Positions 49,101 to 59,499 of a stretch of 64,000 nucleotides of DNA are shown piece after piece. The notes below the pieces were generated by a model. It was not told the DNA's origin, made no database searches, and saw nothing but the letters and a program-made list of their open reading frames with translations. Within the stretch, counting starts at the first letter, position 1. Each line of letters starts with the position of its first letter. Origin of the DNA: Siphonodentalium dalli (lineage: Eukaryota; Mollusca; Scaphopoda; Gadilida; Siphonodentaliidae); NCBI GenBank assembly GCA_032622095.1, contig CP136064.1, forward strand, positions 50,352,073 through 50,416,072, written 5' to 3'. Both the position numbers and the translations under genes were made by a program.

Positions 49101-49613
49101 TGGATTATTTTAGATGTAAAGTTACGCTTTTCTAAATTTAGAAAATATTTTGAGGGTTTTTCACCATCGCTTAGCCATCTTGCTCTTGATCTAACAAAAA
49201 TGCCATTTAATTTCTCTTCTCTCAATGTTTCCAATTCATGTTTTATTTTTTTGCTTTCTGCTAACTCAGTTTCTGTTGGGTTAACTATTTGTTCTAACAG
49301 GTCTATTTTAGTTGTTAAGTCCAATTCTTTACATTTTCTTTTTTTTTATAGATGAGCACAAAAAGGTATTGATGCACTGCGTATTTCCATTAGAACCATT
49401 TCAAAAAATAGTTGGTCATTTATACTAAATTGCACTACATTTTGGTCTATTTCTTCACTGTTTCTTGTTGTTGCATACTGGTTAATAACCGTTTTTATTG
49501 TGTCCTTCACTAACTGTATATATTCCTTATTTTTCAGCAATGAATTATTAAATTTCCAGAATCCTCTTTCTCTCTTAAAATTGTTAAATTTTAGTAATAC
49601 TGATATTGCCGAA
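46152..49613 (-). mobile_element. L1/Tx1-like LINE, 5'-truncated, with 13-bp target duplication
   Basis: A 3,462-bp insert flanked by the exact repeat tatttccagactt (46139-46151 and 49614-49626). The minus-strand 3' end is A-rich (46152-46195 read as T-runs on the plus strand), and about 480 bp of 3' UTR precede it. Coding similarity begins right at the 5' truncation. It landed in the right terminal repeat of a hAT-type MITE, so it is younger than that MITE. The intact target duplication argues for a fairly recent insertion despite several lesions in the frame. Confidence 0.93.
46639..49613 (-). pseudogene. LINE ORF2 (RT and zinc knuckle), disabled
   Basis: Read from 49613: the end of the endonuclease linker (LKFNNFKRERGFWKFNNSLL), ARWLSDGEKPSKYFLNLEKR, then RT motifs CPGNDGFSVEFYK, NWRPISLLNVTYKI, HPDQTGFIAGRYI, DFEKAFDS, GCRQGDPISP and the catalytic YADD (residues 105-108 of the open segment starting 48466). 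The C-terminal C-x2-C-x8-H-x4-C knuckle is at CTFCKNKIETILHIFWEC. Three in-frame TAA codons (49348-49346, 49045-49043, 48481-48479) and two frameshifts (near 47513 and 47076) break the frame. About 990 codons remain; the endonuclease domain is lost. The layout is that of the L1 superfamily, closest in feel to Tx1-type fish and invertebrate elements. Confidence 0.9.
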
Positions 49614-49727
49614 TATTTCCAGACTTGATGAAAGGACACGGTACTAACAGCTAATCATTGCTTTGATAAGTAAGCATGTGTGACTCCTGATAAGTTGTTA
49701 TCTAGACAGTACATGACTGAGTAACTA

Positions 49728-49940
49728 CAGTAATGCCCTAATTAATCGACTGCTTAACCACAGCAGAATTATGGGTAACTTTTCAGGATTAAGTCGGAAA
49801 TATGGCTTGTTACCATTCATCGGAAAGCTCTCCCCGAGAGCTTTCCGATGAATGGCAACAAGCCATATTTCCGACTAAATCCTGAAAAGTTACCCATAAT
49901 TCTGCTGTGGTTAAGCAGTCGATTAATTAGGGCATTACTG
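49728..49940. mobile_element. Palindromic TA-target MITE, copy T3
   Basis: A 213-bp near-perfect palindrome flanked by TA (49726-49727 and 49941-49942). Ends are CAGTAATGCCCTAATTAATC, and the arms meet at ctctccccgagag near 49830-49842. It lies ~170 bp upstream of ZC3H15 exon 2. Confidence 0.85.
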
Positions 49941-50109
49941 TACTTATTAATTGTTGACAAACTTCAGGGTTTGAATGAGATCTTGCAATATGTGTAGTGA
50001 TTGATGATTATAGGCCTGAAACATTTTGGCCAATTAGACAAATATCTAGGCATTGGCCAATTTGGCCACCGATAGCGTGGACCATGAAATTCAATACTTG
50101 ATTTTTCAG

Positions 50110-50220
50110 GACAAGACATTTGGAATGAAGAACAAGAAAGGATCAAAAAGCCAGAAATTTATTAAGACAGTAGAGCTACAAGTGAAATCAGGAGGAATAT
50201 CAAAAGCCAGGAAGGAAAAG
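50110..50220 (+). CDS. ZC3H15: ZC3H15 (DFRP1) coding exon 2
   Basis: Thirty-seven codons: DKTFGMKNKKGSKSQKFIK, then TVELQVKSGG and ISKARKEK. The acceptor is tttttcag (AG 50108-50109) and the donor is gtaagt (50221), phase 0 at both ends. DKTFG.KNKKG..QKFIK is nearly invariant in animal ZC3H15, and this basic N-terminal region belongs to the DRG-interaction and ribosome-association half of the protein. It follows exon 1 and precedes exon 3 in frame. Confidence 0.95.
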
Positions 50221-50700
50221 GTAAGTATTGCTAGAAGGTTAAATCCAGTTTTCCAAGGCATTCGTAATAAGGTTAGAATGTTATTGGAATTTTGATATCA
50301 TACACCAGTATATCACCTAAATTCATACATGTATGTGTTTCTTGAGTAGTGATGTTCTGATAATCGGAATTGGCCATCGGATTAACGTTGGACCTCGCGG
50401 TTAACAATCAATAATATTATTAAATTATTATTATTGTGAATACCCAGATGTATCCATGCACATGAACTGTGCCATTTCCAATGTAGATTGTGGATGGTAG
50501 TAAGTACGAGGTTATTTTGTTCATATTCATATCGTAATATTTGTGTGATAAAAATCAAGTTTCATAACAAGTTATGAATTTTAGAAAGAAATACATGGTA
50601 TAGTTCAAAATCCTGTTCAGCAATACATCGGGTACAGTTCAGAAGATTCTCTGTAACGCAGTTTAACTCAGTTATAACGAAAATAGTCAGATGCAGGTGA

Positions 50701-51937
50701 GGCCAAAAAAAAAAACATCTGTGTTTCCGGTTACCCGACCGACCTGCCGAAATAGGGCCGACCTGAACTTTTTTTCTTCAAATTTCAACCCAAAAATAAA
50801 ATTTCAACCCAAAAAAACAAAAAACAAAAAAAGTTTTTTTTTTTAATGCATGTAATTGGCATGTAAACACATCTATATCGTTAAATATATACTATGTTTA
50901 CATTAAGCAGCAATAATTTTAGATGGAATTTTCAAAAACAATTTACTTCTATTAAAATACATGTCCATTTGTGGTTGCAGATGAATCCCAATCTCACCAA
51001 CAAATCTGCAGTCTTTAAAACCTGCCTGTTGTAATCTTGTTTGTTCAACTCCCATGTCTTGTGGGAAGAAGTCTTATCTGTTAGAGAGCAATATACATAT
51101 AGAAGACATTCTATATCAGAATTTAAAGTTCCTCTCCCCAGTCAATCAAGGATTCATAGTGTTCATGCATAGTTACTAGTATGTACCGGTATACAGACAG
51201 TATAAAGATGACTGCATGTCTACCATATCAAGCACCCTTCTGTGATGGGCACTAAAAAAGCACATGAAATTATCTACTGGTTTGTTTGGGTGTATGATGT
51301 ATCAAACTTACAAGCATGCATATGCCAGTGTGTATAAGGAACTTCAAAGTTGGGGCCAATTTGAATGCTGAGGGTGGTACCTCAGTCAAGGTGTGGCCTG
51401 TGGTACCATTTTCAGTGTGGTGTGGGACTTTATATTTCAGTGCAGTTGAGGAACATTTACACCCTGTGCAATGTGTCTGAGGCACATGTGAGATATGTGT
51501 CTTAGGTCCTGCGGTGTATGACCAAATATTTAAGTGAGGTTTGAATTAATATCATACAAGTTATGTTATTATAAAGTAATAGAAAAGCCCTATTATGGTG
51601 TATGTCTTGGGCCTGTTGATATGTCAATATTGTGCTCTGAGGAAGATGTGCCACCACAATCTAAACTGAGAGAATAATTACAAGAGAGCTGCATAATTGA
51701 GTGCCTGGGAGGCATTTGTTTGTTCGCATTGACAATACTTATCATATTATTGTGCTACATTAACTGTTTACTTGCAATATACATGGACAGCCTTAACACA
51801 AGTATAAAGAGTAAGCATTAATGTACTTCTTAACTGTTCGGGGGAAAAATATTACCAAAAAAAAAAAAATCCCTACCTACCTACCTGGAATTTTTTGGCA
51901 CCGTAATAGGAAACAAATAAGTTTTTTTTTTAGGCCT
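50701..51937. mobile_element. AGGCC-A(n) TIR element, short copy III
   Basis: Same ends as copies I and II (ggccaaaaaaaaaaacatct and ccgtaataggaaac...T-run...aggcct), but only 1.24 kb. The ~2.85 kb that copies I and II hold between gatgggcactaaa and aaaagcacatg is absent (junction near 51254). It is therefore either the empty state of an insertion or a deletion at the shared ctaaa. Confidence 0.6.
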
Positions 51938-52175
51938 GAGGCAAATTACTTGTAAAAAATACAGGGAGACAAATTATTTGTAAAAAATACAGGGAGGCGA
52001 ACATCATTTGACCTACTAGTACCTCCACCCCAGTTCAGTCTGTAAAAATCCTGTACAATATTTACAAACATGGATTCAAAAATAAACAGGCTACTATTGT
52101 ACAGGAGTGGCATGGCCAAATGGACCATCTTCCTGCCGCCCCTCTTGGAACTGTTCTCATTTTATGTTACAAGTT

Positions 52176-52999
52176 CAAGTCTGCAAATAGTGTTTGTGTG
52201 TCATTTGCAGAATGAGGTCCCCAAAGGGTGAATTTAGTGATGCTATCCCACACAGCAGGCTAGCATCACTAAAATTCACCCTCTGAACCAAAGTTAGTAA
52301 TATTTTTGGTTTCTGACAGATATCTCCTGTTTGGATTATTTGATCTGAAGCAAAGTTGGTATGTGTCTTTCCCAGCTAAAGATACAGGCCAACTTCGAAT
52401 ATGGTTTCAGTCCAATTAATTTTACATGAGTTACAGCCCTTTATCGACTTAGAATTTGACCGATTTCATAACATTTTGGTTTCTGATCAATAACTCCTGT
52501 TTGGATTATTTGATTTGTACTTAAGCTGGCATGTGTGTTTCCCAGCTAAAACTAGTTTAAACTACAGCCCAGGTTCGAATATGGGTTCTGTCCAATTATT
52601 TTCACATGAGTTACAGCCATTTTTCGACATAGAATTTGACAGTATTTTGGCATTTAAATTAGGGGTATATCAGATATTCTTTGTAAGATCAAATTATTAT
52701 TTTATTTTGCGGTACTTGCCGGTAGTACAATTTGAAATGGCTAAAGGCCATATTTTGCCATGCCTTAGTGATACTCTTGTTCCCTTCTGGGAAGTTTCTA
52801 TATTCCCTAATTTTAAGAAGATACAATTATGCATAATCGAGGTGGCTATTAAACGGGTGAACATCACCAACTTCAATTTGGGAACTTCAATCTGATCCTA
52901 GGTGAATTTGGTGCTAACCTGCATTGCGGGATATCGTCACTAAATTCTCCCTCTGGGGACCTCATTCTGCAAATGACAGACACACTTTTTGCAGGCTTG
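52176..52999. mobile_element. hAT-type double-hairpin MITE, copy E, expanded centre
   Basis: Left end CAAGTCTGCAAATAGTG with a first hairpin at about 52206-52287. Right end GCAAATGACAGACACAC...GCAGGCTTG. Flanks tacaagtt and tacatggt agree at 6 of 8 positions, a decayed target duplication. Between the hairpins is a direct ~175-bp repeat (tttctgacagatatctcctg near 52309 and tttctgatcaataactcctg near 52480). Confidence 0.75.
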
Positions 53000-53279
53000 T
53001 ACATGGTCATATCATACAACAGCGTCCTGAAATTCCATCTGTACACTGATGATTGCCAGTTACATGTATACATACATGTATATGTGTCATTCTTGGCTGA
53101 TAGTCATGAGTCTGGTTGGTGTCATGGACACGATTAACGAATTTGATGTTCCGGAATAAATTAAAGTTCTGGATGACAAAACAGAAATGATAATAATTGG
53201 GGTCAGACAACAACTAACTAAAATTGTTTCTCCTTTAGTGCTTAAAATTGATACTAATTCAATTGTGTCAAGTGATTTT

Positions 53280-54470
53280 GTTCACAACTTTGAATCATTT
53301 TTAGCTCAACTTTACTTTGTAAAGTTTGAGCTATTGCCATGGCTTGGTATCCGTCATTCGAGTGTATGCGTGATTTGTCAACAATTTGGTCGGATCATTA
53401 TGAAATTTGTCATGGGCATTGACATTGACATGTAGATGCGAACGAGTAATTTTGGGGTCGTTCGGCCAAAAAACATGGCTGCCAGCAGCCATCTTGGATT
53501 TTACTCTTTGTATGACTAAATCCTTTGGCACGGGCTACAGGTCGTACCTTTGGTCGGATCATTATGAAATTTGTCATGGCTGTTGAAATTGACATGTAGA
53601 TGGGAACTGGTCATTTTGGGGTCATTCGGCCGAAAAACATGGCTGCCATCGGCCTCTTGTATTTCAAAATTAAATCCATTAGCACGGGCTACAGGCCATA
53701 TTGTTTGTCTGATCATCATGAAATTTGTCATGGATGTTAATATTGAGATGTAGAACGAATCATTTTGGGGTCATTCGGCCGAAAAACATGTAGATGGGAA
53801 CGAGTCATTTCGGGGTCATTAGGCAAAACACCAGTGGCCATCTTGGATTTCAAAATTCAATCCATTAGCACAGACTACAGGCCGGAGTGTTCGTCTGATC
53901 ATCATGAAATTTGTCGTGGAAGTTAATATTGACATGTAGATGGGAACGAGTCATTTTGGGGTCATTCGGCCATAAAACATGGCCGCCGGTAGCCATCTTG
54001 GTTTTTACTATTTGTATGACTAAATCCTTTGACACAGGCTACAGGTCGTATCTTTATTCGGATCATCATGAAATACATGTATGTCATGGATGTTAACATA
54101 GGCATGTAAATGGGAACGAGTCATTTTGGGCTCTATCGGCCATACCGCTATACTTAAAGTAATTGACCACCAATAACGTGGTGTCACCCCGTTAATACCG
54201 CGGTACTATACTGCGGTATCCTCCAATACCGCGGTACTGATACCGCTTGTTAATGCGAACAATTATGTGGGAGTAAATACCTCCCCTCAAAGAGTTCCAT
54301 GAAAATCACCGCTGTATTTAAAAAAATGAATGCAGTGCCCGCTAAAAGACCGTTTATTACCGGTATCACCGCGGTCATGACCGGGGTATCACCCCGTTTT
54401 TCTGGTCAATTACTTTGAGAATAGCGGTAAAACATTGCCACCAGCAGCCATCTTGGATTTTACTCTTTGC
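53280..54470. repeat. Tandem ~165-175-bp array next to an AACTTTACTTTGTAAAGTT hairpin
   Basis: Starts with the small hairpin caactttactttgtaaagtt (about 53306-53325), then about five degenerate units with the phrases gaaatttgtcatgg, gacatgtagatgggaacgag, attttggggtcattcggcc and catggctgcc. The last unit is interrupted by a TA MITE. Plus-strand frames across it repeat the same residues and are not a gene. Confidence 0.75.
54145..54427. mobile_element. TA-target MITE inside the tandem array
   Basis: A 283-bp element between TA at 54143-54144 and 54428-54429. Ends CCGCTATACTTAAAGTAATT and TACTTTGAGAATAGCGG are inverted (one arm slightly changed). The array units to either side read through tcggccaTAaaacatggc, which gives the empty site. 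Interior is rich in CCGCGGTA. Non-coding. Confidence 0.85.
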
Positions 54471-54479
54471 ATTGTTGAG

Positions 54480-54695
54480 CTGGAGGAGGGGGTGATCAGT
54501 AGTATACAGTTGGTAATTTCAAGGTGGATATTCACCGATCTACATACATGAAGCCTCTCTAGCCACAAATCCTGTTTAGATCTACTTCTTTTAAAGTGAT
54601 TATGAAAAGTTCTGACTCCAGAGTCCCAGTCTTATCAGTCTTTGCAGTCTGGTGAGCGACCCCACATCATTGACTGTCTTGTTTTAGTTAATATC
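54480..54695 (-). repeat. Inverted fragment of the segmental-duplication sequence
   Basis: The complement of this stretch matches 19868-20130 and 30407-30665 (for example gatcaccccctcctccagct, agatctaaacagga). Its presence outside the tandem copies shows that this part is an interspersed repeat rather than single-copy DNA. Confidence 0.75.
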
Positions 54696-54891
54696 ACCAA
54701 GCACTCGTGAATGCAACAAAAACTAAGTATCAGCGACAACGAGCATCTTTTAGCTCCATGGAAAACTACTGCATTATATACACAAAATAAAAAAAATTCC
54801 ACCTGCTAGATTGAAATACAAAAAGAACCATGATGAAGTTACATGTAATTGACTTTCACAAATAATCATCTCTGATATGATACCTTATTAA

Positions 54892-55283
54892 CCCTTTACC
54901 CAACAAACCGGCCAAAACCGGCCAAATAAAGCTTTAACAGCCTAAAATATCTTCGGTCTGTCTCAATAAAACTATACAAATATGGATATCATTGGAACCG
55001 GCTCCTTGACCACATTGTGATAGTTATAGTTATGCCCTGTGCCAATGCATTCTCTTATATATGCGAGTCGACCATAGGTCGCCTCGCATATATAAGAGAA
55101 TGCATTGGCCTAAAAAAAATCTTTTTTTAACACTTTTTAACATTTTTTCTTACATTCTTTAACAATTTTATAATTTTTAATGTGTTAAGCCAATGCATTC
55201 TCTTATATATGCGAGGCGACCTATGGTCGACTCGCATATATAAGAGAATGCATTGGCACAGGGCCTTTCTGTTGGGTAAAGGG
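54892..55283. mobile_element. piggyBac-like double-hairpin MITE, P5
   Basis: A 392-bp copy between TTAA at 54888-54891 and 55284-55287, in the orientation of P2. Both 69-bp hairpin modules are intact (from about 55040 and 55191). It lies in ZC3H15 intron 2. Confidence 0.92.
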
Positions 55284-55340
55284 TTAATTTTATAATGTTG
55301 GGCACCTAAATTTCTAACTACGGTAATATCGGTTTGTGTC

Positions 55341-55806
55341 CAAGCCTGCAAACAGTGTGTCTGTCATTTGCAGAATGAGGTCCCCAGAGGGTGAGTTAAG
55401 TGATGCTATGATACAGCTATACCGCATAAAGCGTAGCATCACCAAATTCTCCCTTTGGGGACCTCATTCTGCTTAGGCCTCATTTTATGGGAAGTACCTT
55501 GTACATGTATCTATATTCTCAAATTAACATTGTTTTTAGTTATTTTTTCCCTTCTGGGAAGTTTGTATGTCCCCTAATTTGATAAAATGCATAATCGAGG
55601 TGACTAATGGGTGAACATCACCAACTTCAACTGGGGAACTTTAGTCTGATAATAGATCTCTCATAGTAGTTGAGGCCTATTTAAAGCAGAATGAGGTTCC
55701 CAGAGGGTGAATTTTGTGATGCTAGCCCACTGTGTGGGATATCATCAGTAAATTCACCTCTGGGGACCTCATTCTGCAAATGACAGACACACTATTTGCA
55801 GACTTG
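55341..55806. mobile_element. hAT-type double-hairpin MITE, copy G (long form), next to exon 3
   Basis: Left end CAAGCCTGCAAACAGTGTG, right end CACTATTTGCAGACTTG. It contains both hairpins and the long spacer. The flanks (tttgtgtc, aactcata) do not match, so the target duplication is lost or the edges recombined. The right end is 27 bp before the first base of ZC3H15 exon 3, within reach of the branch point and pyrimidine tract. Confidence 0.85.
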
Positions 55807-55833
55807 AACTCATATCATATTCTGTTTTTATAG

Positions 55834-55936
55834 ATGGATATTGAGACTGACAGGAAGGCCAAAAAGGAAGAAGTAAAGAAACAGAAAGATGAGTTAAATG
55901 CTTTATTCAGACCTGTTGCTCAAACTGTTCCAAAAG
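55834..55936 (+). CDS. ZC3H15: ZC3H15 (DFRP1) coding exon 3
   Basis: Thirty-four codons plus one base: MDIETDRKAKKEEVKKQKD, then ELNALFRPVAQTVPK and the first base of a Gly codon. Bounded by tttttatag (AG 55832-55833) and the donor gtgaga (55937). ELN.LF.PV followed by a PKG-type turn is the family text just before the first CCCH zinc finger. No finger-like C-x8-C-x5-C-x3-H frame was found between here and the right edge, so the next exon must be beyond the window or lost by rearrangement. Confidence 0.93.
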
Positions 55937-56010
55937 GTGAGAAATTTCACATTCATTTGTTAAGTAGTTCTCTTTTTATTTCAGTTCTATGAATTTTTAA
56001 TTCAATTTAT

Positions 56011-56277
56011 CCCTTTCATGACTGGAGCTGCGCTGGTGCAGCATTAAAGACCCTGTGCCAGTGCATTCTCTTATATATGCGAGTCTCCCATGGGAGCCTA
56101 GCATATATAAGAGAATGAACTGGCTTACAATGTCATGGTAAATATTGTTAGGCGAATGTATTGTCTTATATGCATGTATGTGAGGCTCCCTATGGGGACA
56201 CACGCATACATGTATATAAGAGAATGCATTGGCACATGGTTTTCACAAAATCTCAGGAAGATCCAGTCATGGAAGGG
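56011..56277. mobile_element. piggyBac-like MITE (CCCTTTCATGACTGG family), decayed edges
   Basis: Ends CCCTTTCATGACTGG and CCAGTCATGGAAGGG. The flanks read TTAT and CTAA, each one base from TTAA. It contains diverged hairpin modules (gcattctcttatatatgcga, and one with ttgtcttatatgcatg). Confidence 0.7.
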
Positions 56278-56494
56278 CTAAAGAGTATGGCATAGCATCA
56301 GTGAGGAGTTGAAGCTCTGTCTGTGAACCTATTATTTGGCATGCCTTTAATAGAGCAAGGGATTGCAAAGTACCACCAGTTCTGTTGCCATTTTGTTGCC
56401 AGTTATTTGGACTAGGAAATGAGTCTGTAATATGGTCGGTTAGATAAATTTGATATCTTAATTTTTTCATTGCTACATGGAATCTTCCATCAGT

Positions 56495-56680
56495 TATATA
56501 GAGAATAATCACTTGATTGAAATGGTGACGTGAAATAGTTCATTCGAGGCAGGGACATTGTACAAAGTTTACAAACACGAGAGCGATTGCGCTCAAGTGT
56601 TTTACAAAATAGTACCTGCCTCGAATGAACTATTTCCTGATTCCAGTTCAATCAATTGATTATTCTGTTAATTATATTCC
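56495..56680. repeat. Short foldback with GAAATAGTTCATTCGAGG arms
   Basis: Inverted arms gaaatagttcattcgaggca (56532) and tgcctcgaatgaactatttc (about 56617-56636) extend outward with weaker pairing (agaataatcacttgattga / tcaatcaattgattattc). The loop includes the CpG-containing gagcgattgcgctc. Probably a MITE; target site not defined. Confidence 0.65.
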
Positions 56681-56870
56681 TCTATAAACATCTGAATTAC
56701 CAGACATCCGAATAATATCACCATTATACCCATGATTCATACATTTTGATAACGTGTATGAATACATAACGCGCTAGTTAAAGTGACATTATTCACTAGT
56801 GAAATTATCAGTTATAATCACTTGAGAAATCAAGGTAAATCACACATAGGAATGTAATAAAAAAAGTATA

Positions 56871-57324
56871 TATGTGACCCGCCATATCAAATCCAGTCGT
56901 AAGTCGGGATTTTTTTACCCTGTGCCAATGCATTCTCTTATATATGCGAGTCGACCATAGGTCGCCTCGCATATATAAGAGAATGCATTGGCCTAACAAT
57001 ATTTTATAATTTTTTTTAAATAAATGTTTCTTACAATTTTAGGACATAAAATAAAAAACATCCATTACCCTGCAGGGAGCCCCACACATATATAGAAGCA
57101 TATAGAAGACTGTCTTCTGCTCATGTTTGTCTGGGGCTCTGTATGGGTGAAATTGTTAAAGAATACAAGAAAAAATTATTAAAATTGTAAAAAATTGTTA
57201 GGCCAATGCATTCTCTTATATATGCGAGGTGACCTATGGTCGACTCGCATATATAAGAGAATGCATTGGCACAGGGTAAAAAAAATCCCGACTTACGACT
57301 TGATTTGATATGGCGGGTCACATA
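56871..57324. mobile_element. Long-TIR MITE carrying the same 69-bp hairpin
   Basis: Ends TATGTGACCCGCCATATC and the inverse GATATGGCGGGTCACATA, followed inward by ccagtcgtaagtcgggattt. A complete 69-bp hairpin module (56924-56992) lies beside the left end and another (about 57203-57271) beside the right end. The ends are unrelated to the TTAA elements that carry the same hairpins. The target duplication is uncertain (TA or none). Confidence 0.8.
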
Positions 57325-59499
57325 TTGTAATGTTTTATTATTCATTTTGAGGGGTGTTTGGGAAAAATGAGCATGCCACAGTCAGATGAAAAGAATATAC
57401 AAATGCAAAAGGATTCATATTGTTTGCTGGGAAATGTTCAGATAATAAACGACCATATCTGAACTGTTCCAACCAATGAATATCAATCATTATGCACTTT
57501 CTATTATCTGTCATCTGCTTATATTTCCTGAACATCCCTCCAGATGAATAATAGACCCATCCAATGTATTCTTTTATAACTAAATGGGAGAATTCATTTA
57601 GTAAAGAAAGGATTAAAATTCAAATTGAGCTTGGGACAGTACTTCCCAACAAACAATGTGCCTTCACAGAGTAACGATGTTTCTGTGTGATTGTGTTCAC
57701 AGAGTAACGATGTTTTTCCGCCAAGGAGAAGCCCTTCAACTGAACTATATGGATTATTATCCTCGGCCTTGTGTTATCAGGCGGGTTAAAATTTATTGTC
57801 CGTTTATTGCGTACTCCGGTCAATCAGCGATCGGATTAGCTCACGCATGAATGCGTCCCGTGCAAATCCCGCGCTCTTAACAATTCATCTAGCCAGTTTT
57901 ATTTCTCTCCTTGGACCTATCAGACGTGGTTTTAACTAAAGGAAGTATTTCTCTATTGCGAGTTTATCAACTCAATATTTATTGTTGATAACAAACTTGC
58001 AATTTATCCGTTGCTTACCCGGTCGTTTAATATTTTTAAGTACGCGCAGAAACTCTTCGTTTCATAGTATGCGCAACGCAATTTATAAAAATTCCGTGTT
58101 TTTTATTGACACATTTTATCTCGAAAGTTTTGGGATTGGAATCGACAAAATCACGTTGAGAACTTCGCCATTGATGGCCATTTTGACAATGACTACAGAC
58201 GCACATCGTTTACTTGTAGAAAACCTATATTGCATTATTGTGCAACATATACGGTGGCATGAATCGTCCGATTTCGGAGTCCACATGGTACGGTATGCGA
58301 AGTCTCCTAATTTCGTGCTAACTATATTTCATGAAGCCGACTTCTCGATACGTTCATTTCATGTACACTACCTCATCGTATATGCAACAGCTCTGTTAGT
58401 GCGCAGAAAGTTGGCCAGGACAGAAATGTCTCCTTTGACGATAATTTACATGTATTCATAAACAAGATAGAACTTGTCATCCAATGAAATTTCTTTTGCC
58501 TCAACTAATTTTAAGTTGAAGTTGAGCGACATTTGGATAATGATTATCACAGAACATCATTGTACATATACAACATGTCGTTATAATTAATTGTGCTTAC
58601 CGATTAATATTTGCAAATCTTAGCTAGCCCGAATGTATTACTATTAACATGAGGGCTCGTATTTGGATACTTGGAACATCGCGAACGTTACATCGACTTC
58701 AAGATATTTATTTGAAATTTTGACCCTGTTCTTGCGATTCCATTTTCTTTCCCTCATTGTATCATCGGAACAATCGTTAGAAACAGTGAGATTATGTTTG
58801 TTACAACATATAGTATTCTATGGCCTGTGTTCAAATAATGCTGTGTCTCTTGAATAGTCGTTCTTTACATGCCTGTCCAGTATTACTGACAGTGTCCGGT
58901 TGCTACGAATCGTGCAACTGGTTTGATTGGGGACTAGGATTATCTAACACAAGATTGGGCACCAAGGATTTTCATTTTAAGTTCCAGGGCTCAAAATACA
59001 TTTAATTTTACGAGAATCAAATGCTGAATCATGTTAGTCATAAAACACTGCAAATTGTAAAGTTTTGTGAGAATCATTACGGGAATCGATTCGGTGATTC
59101 TCGTCGAATCTTGAAGCCTGAGTTCCCATTGTCGAATGGCGATCTCCATCAATTCATACCGGTACTCTGTCGCTATTTCGGCGACAATTGTGTCTGTTTC
59201 TTTGCAATCACTCAATGTATTTTGCTGAATGGGCTTCCCTCTTCCATGACTACACAGATATGCAAGTGCAGTAGCCTGAACCTTCAGCTATAGTTTGCTT
59301 AAATATCCAAGGATACTTCCGTCCGTGGTCAGAACTCTTTGGAGATATTTTGGATGAGAGCCTTTGGCTGGCCTACTTGTGGCAAGTCACCATATTTGAT
59401 GTTTCACATTTCCATGTGTTCACTGTAACAAATAGACAACATCTGAACTGTTATCCTCAGACATTAGTGTTTTCGATACATTCAAATTATGAATTAACA

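Larger units (their letters stand above)
41003..50109 (+). other. ZC3H15 intron 1, transposon-filled
   Basis: Donor gtaatt, acceptor ttgatttttcag. Contains X2 (41162-42580), a hAT (43254-44621), a double-hairpin MITE broken by an L1-like LINE (45822-49627), and palindromic MITE T3 (49728-49940). The remaining unassigned parts are 42581-43245 (AGGCC-A(n)-type end near 42650, poly-C tract 42931-42947) and 44630-45821. No exon is needed between exons 1 and 2. Confidence 0.85.
50221..55833 (+). other. ZC3H15 intron 2, transposon-filled
   Basis: Donor gtaagt, acceptor ctgtttttatag. Holds the short AGGCC-A(n) element (50701-51937), a long-form double-hairpin MITE (52176-52999), a tandem array with a TA MITE (53280-54470), an inverted fragment of the duplicated segment (about 54480-54690), P5 (54892-55283) and MITE copy G (55341-55806). 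The remaining 50300-50700 and 54700-54887 are unassigned AT-rich DNA. Confidence 0.85.

Noticed and set aside
57982-58461. 159-codon plus-strand frame
   Set aside because: No recognisable domain, no splice context, and it lies inside the inverted-repeat composite. It may be chance; not called as a gene.
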